From Polyangiaceae bacterium (GTDB taxonomy: Bacteria; Myxococcota_A; Polyangia; Polyangiales; Polyangiaceae), in the NCBI GenBank assembly GCA_020633235.1, contig JACKEA010000008.1:62001-126000 (forward strand): 64,000 nucleotides of DNA, read 5' to 3'. This document shows positions 15,435-23,736 of the stretch, piece by piece; position 1 is the stretch's first letter; each line of letters begins with the position of its first letter. Below the pieces are notes generated by a model. It did not search any database. It was not told the DNA's origin and saw only the letters and a list, made by a program, of their open reading frames with translations. The position numbers and the translations under genes are program-made.

Positions 15435-18400
15435 CCTTCCCACTCCGTGGCCAGCGCGATGGTGCGCGCGTTTTCGGGCACCCGCTCGAGGAAGCTCTTG
15501 CGCCACTCGGGGTTCTGGATGCGCCCGGCGCGCTCCACGAGCTCGGCGCGAGCGCGCTGGATGGTTTCGCGGGCTTCGCCCTCGCGGCCCACGGTGGCCA
15601 GTGCTTCGGCGCGCACCAGGCGGACCAGCGCGGCGCCGTCCTCGGCGCCGTAAGCCAAGAGGCTCTCCATGGCCGTTTCCGTGTGTGTCAGCGCGGCGCG
15701 GGTGTCGCCCTGGGCGAGGTGGACGCGAGCGCAGGCCGCGTGGGCCAGCGCCAGCAGGGCGCGGGCGCTCTGGAGCCGTTCGACGGCGAGCTCGGCTTGC
15801 TCCAGGGCTGCGCTCAGCTCGCCGAGCTCCACCAGCACGAGAGCGAGGTATGCGCGGGAGCAACCTTCGGTGCGGCGATCCCCGTGCTCCGTCTTGATCC
15901 GGATCGCCAGCTCTTGAAACTCGCGGGCCTCGTCCAAGCGACGCAGGCGCGCCAGCGTGAGACCGAGGTTATTGGCGGCCAGGGCCGTGAGACTCACCAC
16001 GCCGATGGCCGCGGCGTTGGCGAGCACGGCGCGGAGCTCCCTTTCGCTCGCCTCGTGTTGCCCGAGCTCCGTGAGCGCGTAGCCCACGCTGGCCCGCACG
16101 CTCGCTTCGCGTCGCAGGTCACCGGCGGCCACGCACTGCTCGGCGGCACGCATGTTGAGCTCCGCGAAGCTCTGGTTGTCCCCGCGGAACAGCGCTTGCG
16201 TTCCGTACACCTGGTACAAGTGCGCCATGCTCACGGGCTCCGGCTCCACGAATCGCGCGGCGATTTCTCGCGCCCGCTCGATGAGCCCGTCGGCGAGCAC
16301 GTGCCCGCCGCGGTTCAACAGCACGAAAGCGCCCATCGCCGCGGCACCCACCCACTCCGCCAGCGCGTCCGGGCTGGGCTCCGTGGCCAGGTGCCACTTG
16401 GCGGCTTCCAAGAACCAATCGTCGCAGCCGAGGTCCGCGCTGCCGCCCAGCAGTCGCTTCATGGCGCGGCACCAAGCGCGCGTTCCGCGCTCCGCGCTCG
16501 ACACCGCTGCCATCGCGTAGTGCAGCGAGTCGGCCATGCGCCCGAGCCAGAAGCTGGCGTCCGCCTGCAGTGAGCGGAGCTGACCCACCACGGCGGGCTC
16601 GGTGGCGTGCGCCAGCCCGCGCGTGGCCTGCGCCAACGCACCGTTCAGATCATTCCGAGCGAACGCGCTCTCCGTGGCGCGGAGATACCAGGCCGCCGCC
16701 TTGGCGACGTCGCCTCCCTTCTCGAAGTGATCGGCCAGCACGATGGCGTCGGGATTGGGCTGCCGCTCGAGCCACTCCGCCGCCAGACGGTGGCCCACGA
16801 CGCGGTCGTCGTCCGTGAGCATGGCGTAGGCGGCTTCTCGAATCAGCGCATGGCGAAACTGGTACTCCGGCTGCCCGGGGAAGCGACTGGGCTCGTGCAG
16901 CGCGACAAGCTCCTTGCGCGACAGCTCGGCCCACAGGAGCTCCGCCCCGCCACCGACCAGCGCTTCCACGCCGGTGGACCAGAACACCTCGCCGAACACG
17001 CTGGCGGCCCGTAGCAGCTTGCGACTCTCCGGCGGGAGGGCTTGCAGCCGTGTGGTCACCACCGCCAGCACCGTCTGCGGTAGCTCGTCCCAACGCCCGT
17101 CCGTCGCGCTTCGAAGCAGCTCCTCCAGGAAGAACGGATTGCCGTCTGCGCGCTCGATCAGATCGCCGATCCTGTCGTCGGCGACGTCGTCCCCGAGCAC
17201 CGCCTTGACGATGCGCCCAGCGGCCCGGCGATCGAGCTTCTTGAGCTCCACGCGCGTGGGCTCGTGAGATTGCCACGGCGCTCCGAAGCGCTCTTCGAGC
17301 TCGGGACGCGCCAGGGCCAGCAACATCAAGGGACGCTCCTCGAGGCTCGTCAGCAGACGATCCAGAAGCGCCACGGTGGAGGCGTCCGCCCAGTGCAGGT
17401 CTTCCAGCACCATCAGCACCGGCGTCTTGCTCGCGAGCGCCGTGACGAAGTCGCTGAGCGCGCGGAAGATCTGATCGCCCATCAAGATGGGATCCTTGCG
17501 CGCAGCGCTCAGCGCCGCACTCTCGAAGGGAGTGCCGGTGAGCTCGCCCAGAAACGCGCTCACGCGCTCACGCTCGCTCTTGGTCACGTGGGCGGCGACC
17601 ACACCGCGGAGCTTGTCGCGCCGAGCCTCCACCGGCTCGCCGCTGCCGAAGCCCGCGATGCTGCGCACCGCCAGCGACAAGGGCAACAGCGGTGAGCCGG
17701 CGGCGGCCTGCTCCGCGTGACCGCGCAGCACTACGAGATCGGGATGCCGCTTCCGCAGCCGTTCCAGGAGCTCGCGCCGCAGTCGGCTCTTGCCCATGCC
17801 GGGCGCCGCGACGACCACGGCAGCGCGAGCGGTGTGCTCTTCGAAGCTGGCCCCCGCCACCGCTTCCAGCGTTCCGAGCTCCAGCGCGCGGCCGACGAAG
17901 GGAGTGCTCTGGCCCAGCACCGTGCGCTCCGCTTCCGCGCTGCTCCGCTCCAAGAGCAGATCTGCCGCTCCATCGCGTTCCATCACGCCGAAGCGCGCGT
18001 CGAGCAGGCCGCGAGTCACGCCGCACACGCGCACGCTGCCGGGCAGCGCGCTGGGGATCAGCCCCGCCGCGCGATCGATGACGTCTCCCAGGGGCACGGG
18101 AGCGTCGACCTCCGCGAGCCCGGTGGCGAGAGCGACACGGGCCGGGCCGTGCGCCAGCAGCCGCAGCGCGGTTCGAGCCCCGCGCACCGCGCAGTCCGTG
18201 GCGGAGCCCGCCGCTTCCACCAGCAGTAGCGCCGTCCCGTCATGCAGCAGGGCGAGCCGCGCTCCGGCCTCTCGTGCAAAGCCATCGAGATCTCCCCAGC
18301 TCGCTCGCAGGTCCGCCGCAACCCGCGTCTCGCCCTCTTCACTCACTTCGCCCGGCGGCGTCGCGATGATGGCGCACACGATGCGACGCTCGTTGCTCGT

Positions 18401-19243
18401 GAGCCGCGCCTCGCCTTCCGGTCGCGGCGCGATGCTGGCGCTTGCCCCTTGCAGCAACGCCAGCACCTCGTGCCCGTCCGTCGGCCTTGCCTCGCGATCC
18501 TTGGAGAGCATGCGGGCCAAGAGCCCCGACAGCGCCGGCGACACTCCCGGAGGGGGCGCTACGTCCTCGACTACCACCTTGAACAGCAGCGCCAGCGGTT
18601 GCTCCGCCACGAACACCGGGCGCCCGGAGAGGCATTCGAACAGCACGCAGCCGAGGGCGAACACGTCGGCGCGGCTGTCGATGTGCTCCCCGCGCACCTG
18701 CTCCGGCGCCATGTATCCCGGCGTCCCGAGGAACGCGCCTTCCAGAGTCATCTGCGTTGCGTTCGGTCCGGCGTGCGCGATACCAAAGTCCAGTAGCCGA
18801 ACGTCGTCACTCCGGCGCCCGACCAGGAAGATGTTCCGCGGCTTGATGTCGCGATGCACCAGGCCCTTGTCGTGCGCCTGCGACAGCGCCATCGCGATGC
18901 GCTGCAGCAGCACCGAGGCTTCCGCTTCCGAAAGCACGCTCCGGGTCAGACGCTCGGCAAGGTCTTCACCCTCGAGCCACTCCATCGCGAGCCAAGCGTC
19001 TCCCTCGTCCGTCACGCCGTGGCCGACGTAATGCGCGATGTACGGGTGATCGAGCAGTGCCAGCAGCTGCGCTTCCCGACGAAACCGCACCCCCGCCTGC
19101 GGTCCCGCTTCCCCCCGCAGTACCTTCACCGCCACCGTGTTCCCGCGCACGCGGTCCAGCGCGCGCCAGACGTTGCCCATTCCTCCGCGCCCGGCGAGCT
19201 CGCGCAGCTCGAAACGCCCAGCGAGTACCCGCGCCGCTTGCAT
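15431..19243 (-). CDS. Ser/Thr protein kinase fused to cyclase-like, AAA-ATPase and TPR regions
   Basis: Large cytosolic signalling protein, 1270 residues. Residues 1-270 are a Hanks-type kinase with all key parts: Gly loop GRGGMG (18-23), Lys40, HRD Asp132, DFG Asp152 and APE (179-181), so it should be active. Residues about 285-430 resemble a degenerate class III nucleotide-cyclase domain (ERRIVCAIIATP, ARLALLHDGTALLLVEAAGSATD, ALATGLAEVD); the metal-binding aspartates are not apparent. An AAA-type domain follows, with Walker A APGMGKS (480-486) and Walker B MVLEDLHWAD (611-620). The C-terminal 450 residues are helical TPR-like repeats. This layout is typical of myxobacterial kinases that integrate several signals. 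No transmembrane segment is seen. Its stop overlaps the start of a lipoprotein gene. Confidence 0.92.
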   Translation of the reverse strand: MQAARVLAGRFELRELAGRGGMGNVWRALDRVRGNTVAVKVLRGEAGPQAGVRFRREAQLLALLDHPYIAHYVGHGVTDEGDAWLAMEWLEGEDLAERLTRSVLSEAEASVLLQRIAMALSQAHDKGLVHRDIKPRNIFLVGRRSDDVRLLDFGIAHAGPNATQMTLEGAFLGTPGYMAPEQVRGEHIDSRADVFALGCVLFECLSGRPVFVAEQPLALLFKVVVEDVAPPPGVSPALSGLLARMLSKDREARPTDGHEVLALLQGASASIAPRPEGEARLTSNERRIVCAIIATPPGEVSEEGETRVAADLRASWGDLDGFAREAGARLALLHDGTALLLVEAAGSATDCAVRGARTALRLLAHGPARVALATGLAEVDAPVPLGDVIDRAAGLIPSALPGSVRVCGVTRGLLDARFGVMERDGAADLLLERSSAEAERTVLGQSTPFVGRALELGTLEAVAGASFEEHTARAAVVVAAPGMGKSRLRRELLERLRKRHPDLVVLRGHAEQAAAGSPLLPLSLAVRSIAGFGSGEPVEARRDKLRGVVAAHVTKSERERVSAFLGELTGTPFESAALSAARKDPILMGDQIFRALSDFVTALASKTPVLMVLEDLHWADASTVALLDRLLTSLEERPLMLLALARPELEERFGAPWQSHEPTRVELKKLDRRAAGRIVKAVLGDDVADDRIGDLIERADGNPFFLEELLRSATDGRWDELPQTVLAVVTTRLQALPPESRKLLRAASVFGEVFWSTGVEALVGGGAELLWAELSRKELVALHEPSRFPGQPEYQFRHALIREAAYAMLTDDDRVVGHRLAAEWLERQPNPDAIVLADHFEKGGDVAKAAAWYLRATESAFARNDLNGALAQATRGLAHATEPAVVGQLRSLQADASFWLGRMADSLHYAMAAVSSAERGTRAWCRAMKRLLGGSADLGCDDWFLEAAKWHLATEPSPDALAEWVGAAAMGAFVLLNRGGHVLADGLIERAREIAARFVEPEPVSMAHLYQVYGTQALFRGDNQSFAELNMRAAEQCVAAGDLRREASVRASVGYALTELGQHEASERELRAVLANAAAIGVVSLTALAANNLGLTLARLRRLDEAREFQELAIRIKTEHGDRRTEGCSRAYLALVLVELGELSAALEQAELAVERLQSARALLALAHAACARVHLAQGDTRAALTHTETAMESLLAYGAEDGAALVRLVRAEALATVGREGEARETIQRARAELVERAGRIQNPEWRKSFLERVPENARTIALATEWEG

Positions 19244-19305
19244 CCCGGGCCATCTTGGCGTCTCGGGCGCCCCTCACCAAGGACATCCAGCTCTCTTTCT
19301 TGGGG

Positions 19306-19401
19306 TTGTCGCTGCGGCGCGAGCCCCGTCGCGCCCACCCCTCGCCCCGCGGAAACAGCGCGAAAAGCCGGCTCGCGGCGGGGTTCGCGGCGGACCAACA
19401 A
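19306..19401. repeat. Dispersed intergenic repeat, outward inverted pair
   Basis: Two half-sites of the family: TTGTCGCTGCGGCGCG at 19306-19321 (minus orientation, followed by AGCCCCGTCGCG) and CGCGGCGGACCAACAA at 19386-19401 (plus orientation). They face away from each other across 64 bp, in the 266-bp gap between the kinase gene and the divergent small exported protein gene. The intervening sequence includes CCGCGGAAACAGCG, which resembles the outer flank of other copies. I see nothing else in the gap. Confidence 0.75.
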
Positions 19402-19509
19402 AAAAATCGGAACCCGCGGCAGGGGCCGCTGTCTGACCCCACGCCGCTCACGATGCCCGTGGGTGAGCGCAGAACAATTCAGGGACCCGCGCCGCCTGCC
19501 GGGGCCCGC

Positions 19510-19908
19510 ATGGGAGGTCGTGCCGTGCTTCGTGTCGCCAAAGCTTTGTCCGCTGTCGTGCTTTCTCTCGGTGTGCTCGCTGCGTCCTCCACCACGCCCG
19601 GCATTCCCGTCGCCGCCGCGGCACAGAGCGAGGACAACGCGGAGAGCTGCGTCGGGTTCACCAAGAGCGAAGAGGACAAGGGGCTCTCCTTCGCGGTGCG
19701 GAACGCCTGCGACATGAAGCTCGCGTGCAAGATGCGCTGGACCGTCACCTGCGAGAGCAACGAAGGCAAGGTCACCGGCAAGAAGAGCGCGAGCACGAAG
19801 TTCTCCGTGGACCCGAGCGGCGATCAGAGCGTGTTCACGTCCGCCGAGAGCTGCAAGCAAGCCTGGCGCATCGACGACGTGAGCTGGAGCTGCGACCCGG
19901 CGAAGTAG
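19510..19908 (+). CDS. Small exported protein of unknown function
   Basis: A 132-residue protein with a signal peptide (VAKALSAVVLSLGVLAASS, probable cleavage after VAAAA). The mature part of about 90 residues has six cysteines (SCVGF, NACDMKLACK, TVTCES, ESCKQ, WSCDPAK), likely paired, and looks like a compact beta domain. I do not recognise the family. The ATG at 19510 was chosen because it directly precedes the hydrophobic segment; an in-frame ATG at 19453 would add 19 residues. It stands alone, downstream of the repeat pair. Confidence 0.7.
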   Translation: MGGRAVLRVAKALSAVVLSLGVLAASSTTPGIPVAAAAQSEDNAESCVGFTKSEEDKGLSFAVRNACDMKLACKMRWTVTCESNEGKVTGKKSASTKFSVDPSGDQSVFTSAESCKQAWRIDDVSWSCDPAK

Positions 19909-19985
19909 CTCACACATCGCGGCGCACCGCCGCGCGCCGGCCCCTCGATTGACTGCCGCGGTGGGGCGGTACGCTCAGCTGAGCC

Positions 19986-20367
19986 TTGGACCATCAGCGG
20001 TACGAAGTCCGTCGCAGCCTCGCGCTGCACCGAGCCGTGGCCGAGCGGCTGTTGCTGGATGCGTCTGTTCTCGATCGCGCGCGTGTGAAGACGGAGGAGT
20101 GGCTCCGAGAAGGCGGTCGCAGCGCTCCCTTGCTCCTCGAGTGGCAGGAGATTCTGCAGGGCTCCGCCGAAGACGTGGCGAAGTTTCTGGCGGAACGTGA
20201 GCAAGTACGTCGCGGCGCGGGAGAAGGACCGCCGCTTCGCGCGGAGTGCCTTGTCGCACGGGCTGGTGGACGTTGACACTCTGCGTTCGCGCCTAGCGCA
20301 CACCTCGCTGGGGAAGGACGCCCGACAACGCGTTCTCGCCATGATCGAAGCGGACCAACGTGGATGA
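19986..20367 (+). pseudogene. Probable frameshifted small helical protein gene
   Basis: The first frame opens at a TTG at 19986 and reads as a convincing helical protein (RRSLALHRAVAERLLLDASV, then WLREGG and LLEWQEILQGSAEDVAKFLAE). It then drifts into low-quality sequence and stops near 20276. The +1 frame from about 20191 to the TGA at 20365-20367 reads well instead (KYVAAREKDRRFARSALSHG, LVDVDTLRSRLAHTSLGKDA, ending MIEADQRG). Joining the two at about 20190 gives one plausible protein of about 126 residues. The SLALHRAVAEKL-type opening with a central W-W-ILxG pattern resembles small proteins often found in toxin-antitoxin-like pairs, but I am not certain of the family. Alternatives are two overlapping small genes (the second from GTG 20197) or a sequencing error. 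Confidence 0.45.
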
Positions 20368-20389
20368 GTCCGCGGCGGATCGGGCTCGC

Positions 20390-21421
20390 TCAGGGCTTGG
20401 GTAGGTCGCTGGCCTTCACCCAGAACTGATTGTCGCCGTAGGGGGCGACGTTCAGGCTCTTGGGCAGGACGCTGGCCCAACCCGCGACGGTATCGAGCAC
20501 GTAGGTTTCCGTGTCCGCTTCGATGCGGCCGATGACCGGCTTGTCCTCTCCGGCGCCGATGCGAATGGGGATCTCCTTTTCGGTCTTCACCAGATCCGGC
20601 TTCTGCGCGAGGGCGAGCTGGGGCGGCTTCCGCTTGCTGACCGGACCGTGCTGCACGTCCATGGTCTCGCCGCGGGGCAGCGCCTTGAGATCCCGCGAGC
20701 GGACCCAACCGCGGATCTCCACGTCCCCGTGGTACTCGATGTTCACGAAGGCGCCCTTCCGCTCCTGGCTCCAGAACAGCACTCCAGTGCCGCCCGCCGC
20801 GCGGTACAGCGTGGTCACGCTGCTCCGGTCCGAGCCGACGCCGTCGAACAGCTCCGCCGAGTCCTTCTTGAGCACGTAGCCCCGCGCGTGGCCCGGCACC
20901 GTCCAGCCCGGCGGCGTGTTGTCGTCGAGCGTCAGGGAGCTGCACGAAGCCCATGTGGAGAAGGTTTGGTTCAGCGGCGTGTCGATCTTCTTCTGGATCT
21001 TGAGCTTGCCTCCCCTGCCTCCGAGCACGCTGACGGAGCGGTTGGGGGCGATCCAAACGTTGCCACTGATTACGGACACGCGGTGCTTGGTGAACACGGG
21101 CACCTTGCTCGCGTCGATGTAGCCGGCGATGCGAAACGACCCGGTGCCGGTGCCTGTTTGGATCTCCACGCGCTTGCCGCCGTCGGCGAAGAAGTCCGAC
21201 GCGGCCAGGGCCGTCTCGCCCCCCGAGAAGCGTGCGATCGGCGAGCCGCCGCTGGGCTTGTCGTAGATGGCCAGGTTGACGGGCATCTGCGCCATGCCAC
21301 GCAACGTGCAGCTCACCTTCGTGGCGCTCTGATCTGCGCGCGCTGGAGGGGCGTGGCCGAGCTGTGCGGCGGCGGCGGCGGTGACGATGGCGATGGCGGC
21401 GGCGCGCGGTGCTGTGATCAT
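20390..21421 (-). CDS. Exported SH3-like domain protein
   Basis: A 343-residue exported protein. The signal peptide is AAAIAIVTAAAAAQLGHAPPARA. The mature protein is beta-rich with motifs of bacterial SH3-like repeats: VNLAIYDKPSGGSPIARFSG, VSVLGGRGGKLKIQKKID near the middle, and a C-terminal IPIRIGAGEDKPVIGRIEAD unit that ends with DNQFWVKASDLPKP. Such domains bind cell-wall material or proteins. The ATG at 21421 has an excellent GGAGGAGAGC leader. It stands alone, with 140 bp to the upstream dinB stop on the same strand. Confidence 0.78.
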   Translation of the reverse strand: MITAPRAAAIAIVTAAAAAQLGHAPPARADQSATKVSCTLRGMAQMPVNLAIYDKPSGGSPIARFSGGETALAASDFFADGGKRVEIQTGTGTGSFRIAGYIDASKVPVFTKHRVSVISGNVWIAPNRSVSVLGGRGGKLKIQKKIDTPLNQTFSTWASCSSLTLDDNTPPGWTVPGHARGYVLKKDSAELFDGVGSDRSSVTTLYRAAGGTGVLFWSQERKGAFVNIEYHGDVEIRGWVRSRDLKALPRGETMDVQHGPVSKRKPPQLALAQKPDLVKTEKEIPIRIGAGEDKPVIGRIEADTETYVLDTVAGWASVLPKSLNVAPYGDNQFWVKASDLPKP

Positions 21422-21561
21422 GCTCTCCTCCAGCTACAGCGATTCCCCGAATCATGGAACGGTGGGGCCTCAGCCAACGTGTCACGATTCGATGAAAACC
21501 AATCGTTGGACGATGTACGCGACGATGCCATGCTAACGCGGCAATTTGTCGCGATCTTTCG

Positions 21562-22782
21562 CTATTTCCCGCGGCGCAGGCTGGCCGCGAAGTGAAGGGA
21601 ATCGTAGCCATATTTCTCGCGCACCCGATCGAGGGCACGGCCCACCGGCCACGGCGGCGTGAAGGGCAGCGGAAGCTGCTCCGGGTCATCGATCCCGACC
21701 AGGTTCGAAAGCTGAACCCCCAAGAGCCGAACGCCCAGCCGGCGCGGTCTCGCACCACGATACAGCTCGCTGAGGGTGCGAAACACGACGCCGTCTTCTG
21801 CCGTGGGCTGGATGGTGCGACCACGTGTGATGGTGTGAAAGTCCGTGGTGCGCAGCTTCAGGGTGATGGTGCGGGCGCGGATGCACCGCTTGCGAGCACG
21901 GTGGCAGACGCGCTCCGCCAGCTGCAGCAACTGGGACAGCACGCGCTCGTCGTTGCCCAGAGCCGCGAAGAACGTCCGCTCGTTGGAGATGCTACCCACC
22001 GCGAGGCCTTCGGGGTCGTGCTCACTGAAGGCCGGGCGTTCCCGGGCCAACGGGGCCGGGCGCTCGCGCCCTCGCACCTCGCTCTCGAGCAGCGCGAGGA
22101 GCCGTGCGTGCCGTGCCCGCGCCGGACCCGTGGGCAGCGCCAACAGTTCTCCCAACGTGTGGATCCCGTCGGCGTGCAACCGTAGCTCTGCCTTGGGCCC
22201 GATGCCCGGCAGCTTGCGAACCGCCAGCGGCACCAAGAAGTCGCGCTCGCTGCCCCGCGGCACGAACAACACCCCCGCCGGCTTCGCCAATCCGCTGCCG
22301 ATCTTGGCGATGATGCGCGAGCCACCGATGCCCGCGCTCGCGGGCAGACCTGTCTCCTTCGCGATGCGCTGGCACATCTCCCGCACGGTGCGCTCGACGA
22401 TGGCGTCCCCCGTCTCTTCCGCGCTGCATCGGTAGAGCTCCTCGCAGCCGTGGAAGTCCATGTAGAACTCGTCGATGCTGGCGGCGCGGACCTCCGGGGT
22501 GAAGTCGTCGAGGATGGCGCGCACCTTGTCGGAGTAGTCGCTGTACACGCCGTGGCGCGTGGGGAGGAACACGGCGTTCGGCGGTGCCAGGCGGCTTGCT
22601 TCCTTGAGCGACATCCCGGAACGAATGCCGAAGGCCCGAGCTTCGTAGCTGGCTGCCGTCACCACGCCGGGACTGCCGCGCTTGCCCCCCACCAGCACCG
22701 GCTTGCCCACGAGGGTGGGGTCGAACAGACGCTCCACCGACACGAAGAACGTATCGAGATCGAGGCAGCAGATCCGGGCCAC
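21562..22782 (-). CDS. dinB: DNA polymerase IV (Y-family translesion polymerase)
   Basis: Error-prone translesion polymerase, 406 residues. Catalytic carboxylates are in CLDLDTFF (Asp8) and SIDEFYMD (Asp104, Glu105); Phe12-Phe13 provide the steric gate. The finger region has VLVGGKRGSPGVVTAASYEAR, the thumb has helix-hairpin-helix KLPGIGPKAELRLHADGI, and the little-finger domain has TITLKLRTTDF. QLPLPF near residue 370 is a candidate sliding-clamp-binding motif. The GTG at 22782 is chosen because the family begins at the DLDxFF strand; it also places a LexA-like box directly against the start. A longer in-frame opening upstream runs through the neighbouring gene region and is not credible. 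Confidence 0.94.
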   Translation of the reverse strand: MARICCLDLDTFFVSVERLFDPTLVGKPVLVGGKRGSPGVVTAASYEARAFGIRSGMSLKEASRLAPPNAVFLPTRHGVYSDYSDKVRAILDDFTPEVRAASIDEFYMDFHGCEELYRCSAEETGDAIVERTVREMCQRIAKETGLPASAGIGGSRIIAKIGSGLAKPAGVLFVPRGSERDFLVPLAVRKLPGIGPKAELRLHADGIHTLGELLALPTGPARARHARLLALLESEVRGRERPAPLARERPAFSEHDPEGLAVGSISNERTFFAALGNDERVLSQLLQLAERVCHRARKRCIRARTITLKLRTTDFHTITRGRTIQPTAEDGVVFRTLSELYRGARPRRLGVRLLGVQLSNLVGIDDPEQLPLPFTPPWPVGRALDRVREKYGYDSLHFAASLRRGK

Positions 22783-22802
22783 TACTGAACTAATATACAG
22801 TA
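22783..22802 (-). promoter_or_regulatory. LexA-type SOS box at dinB
   Basis: On the minus strand the sequence is TACTGTATATTAGTTCAGTA. It matches 16 of 20 positions of the E. coli LexA consensus. From memory, it also fits most positions of the degenerate box reported for Myxococcus xanthus LexA, including the GTTCAG half. It touches the dinB GTG start, so LexA would block transcription across the start and DNA damage would release it. It lies 87 bp from the divergent Cys-rich lipoprotein gene, which might also be affected. Confidence 0.75.
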
Positions 22803-22889
22803 ATTGCGACGGGGATGGAGCGAATGGACCAGGCTTTTTGCCGATGTTGTCCATTCCGATGGCCGGGCCGGAAGCGAGAACATCGACAC

Positions 22890-23705
22890 ATGCGACCTCC
22901 CGCAATCGGGCTGCTTTTCGCTCTGTTGACTGGCTGCTCGTCGGGTGGCGGCGGTGGCGGTGGCGGCTTCGACGCTGGAGTCGGGGGCGCCGGGAACGTT
23001 GGCGGCAGCGGCAACGCGGGCGGCAGCGGGAACGCGGGCGGCAGTGGGAACGTGGGCAACACCGGGGGCGCGCCCACGTGCAAGTCCGTGGGCGAGGGTT
23101 GCGCCGAGTTCGGTGAGTGCTGCAGCGGCAAGTGCGCTCAAGGCGTGTGCACGGGCTGCAGCGCGGCGGGCGATCCGTGTGTCGGGCCGGCGGACTGCTG
23201 CGTGGACCTCGTGTGCAACGCGGGAACGTGTGCTGCCTGCAGTCTGGATGGCGCCGGCTGTACGCTCGCGACGGATTGCTGCTCTGGGATCTGCAAGCAG
23301 GGGACGTGTGTTCCGTGCGCAGATCCAGGCTCCGCGTGCACCACGGCCAGCGAGTGCTGCAACGGAGTCGGGTGTCAGGGCAGCGTGTGCGGTGCCACCA
23401 GCGGCGCCTGCACCAATCCCCAGGACGAAGGCGCACGCAGCAGCCACGACCTGCCAAAGGCGGTGTTCGACTGCGCCAATCAATGTGGTGTCTACCCGCC
23501 ACCGGCGGGATGCATCCCCACTTGCATGTCGTCCAACTATGGTCTGGGGGCTGCCTGCGCCGGCTGCTACGAGAGCAACCTGACGTGCATGGTCGACAAC
23601 TGCGCGAGTTGCGGGCTCGATCCCACGAGTGCCGAGTGCATGGCGTGCTTCGCCACCCACTGCGGCGCATCGTTCCTCGCTTGCAGCGGATGGCCTACCC
23701 CCTGA
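22890..23705 (+). CDS. Cys-rich lipoprotein with knotted (Dickkopf-like) repeats
   Basis: Surface lipoprotein of 271 residues. Signal and lipobox are LLFALLTGC, followed by a Gly-rich run and a repeated GGSGNA spacer. Then come four disulfide-rich units of the pattern CxxxGxxC...CCSGxCxxGxC (GEGCAEFGECCSGKCAQGVC, GDPCVGPADCCVDLVC, GAGCTLATDCCSGICKQGTC, GSACTTASECCNGVGC), like Dickkopf or knottin-type repeats. A second Cys-rich domain ends the protein (CIPTCMSSNYGLGAACAGCY, CASCGLDPTSAECMACFATHC). The ATG at 22890 sits at the start of the signal. The role is unknown; structural or binding functions are likely. It diverges from dinB. Confidence 0.8.
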   Translation: MRPPAIGLLFALLTGCSSGGGGGGGGFDAGVGGAGNVGGSGNAGGSGNAGGSGNVGNTGGAPTCKSVGEGCAEFGECCSGKCAQGVCTGCSAAGDPCVGPADCCVDLVCNAGTCAACSLDGAGCTLATDCCSGICKQGTCVPCADPGSACTTASECCNGVGCQGSVCGATSGACTNPQDEGARSSHDLPKAVFDCANQCGVYPPPAGCIPTCMSSNYGLGAACAGCYESNLTCMVDNCASCGLDPTSAECMACFATHCGASFLACSGWPTP

Positions 23706-23736
23706 GCCGCTCCGAACGTGCTATCTCCGAGGGCTC

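Noticed and set aside
20347..20378. GCGGACCAACG followed by CCGCGGCGG near the end of the frameshifted gene
   Set aside because: Only part of the repeat half-site matches and the order of parts is reversed; too weak to count as a family member.
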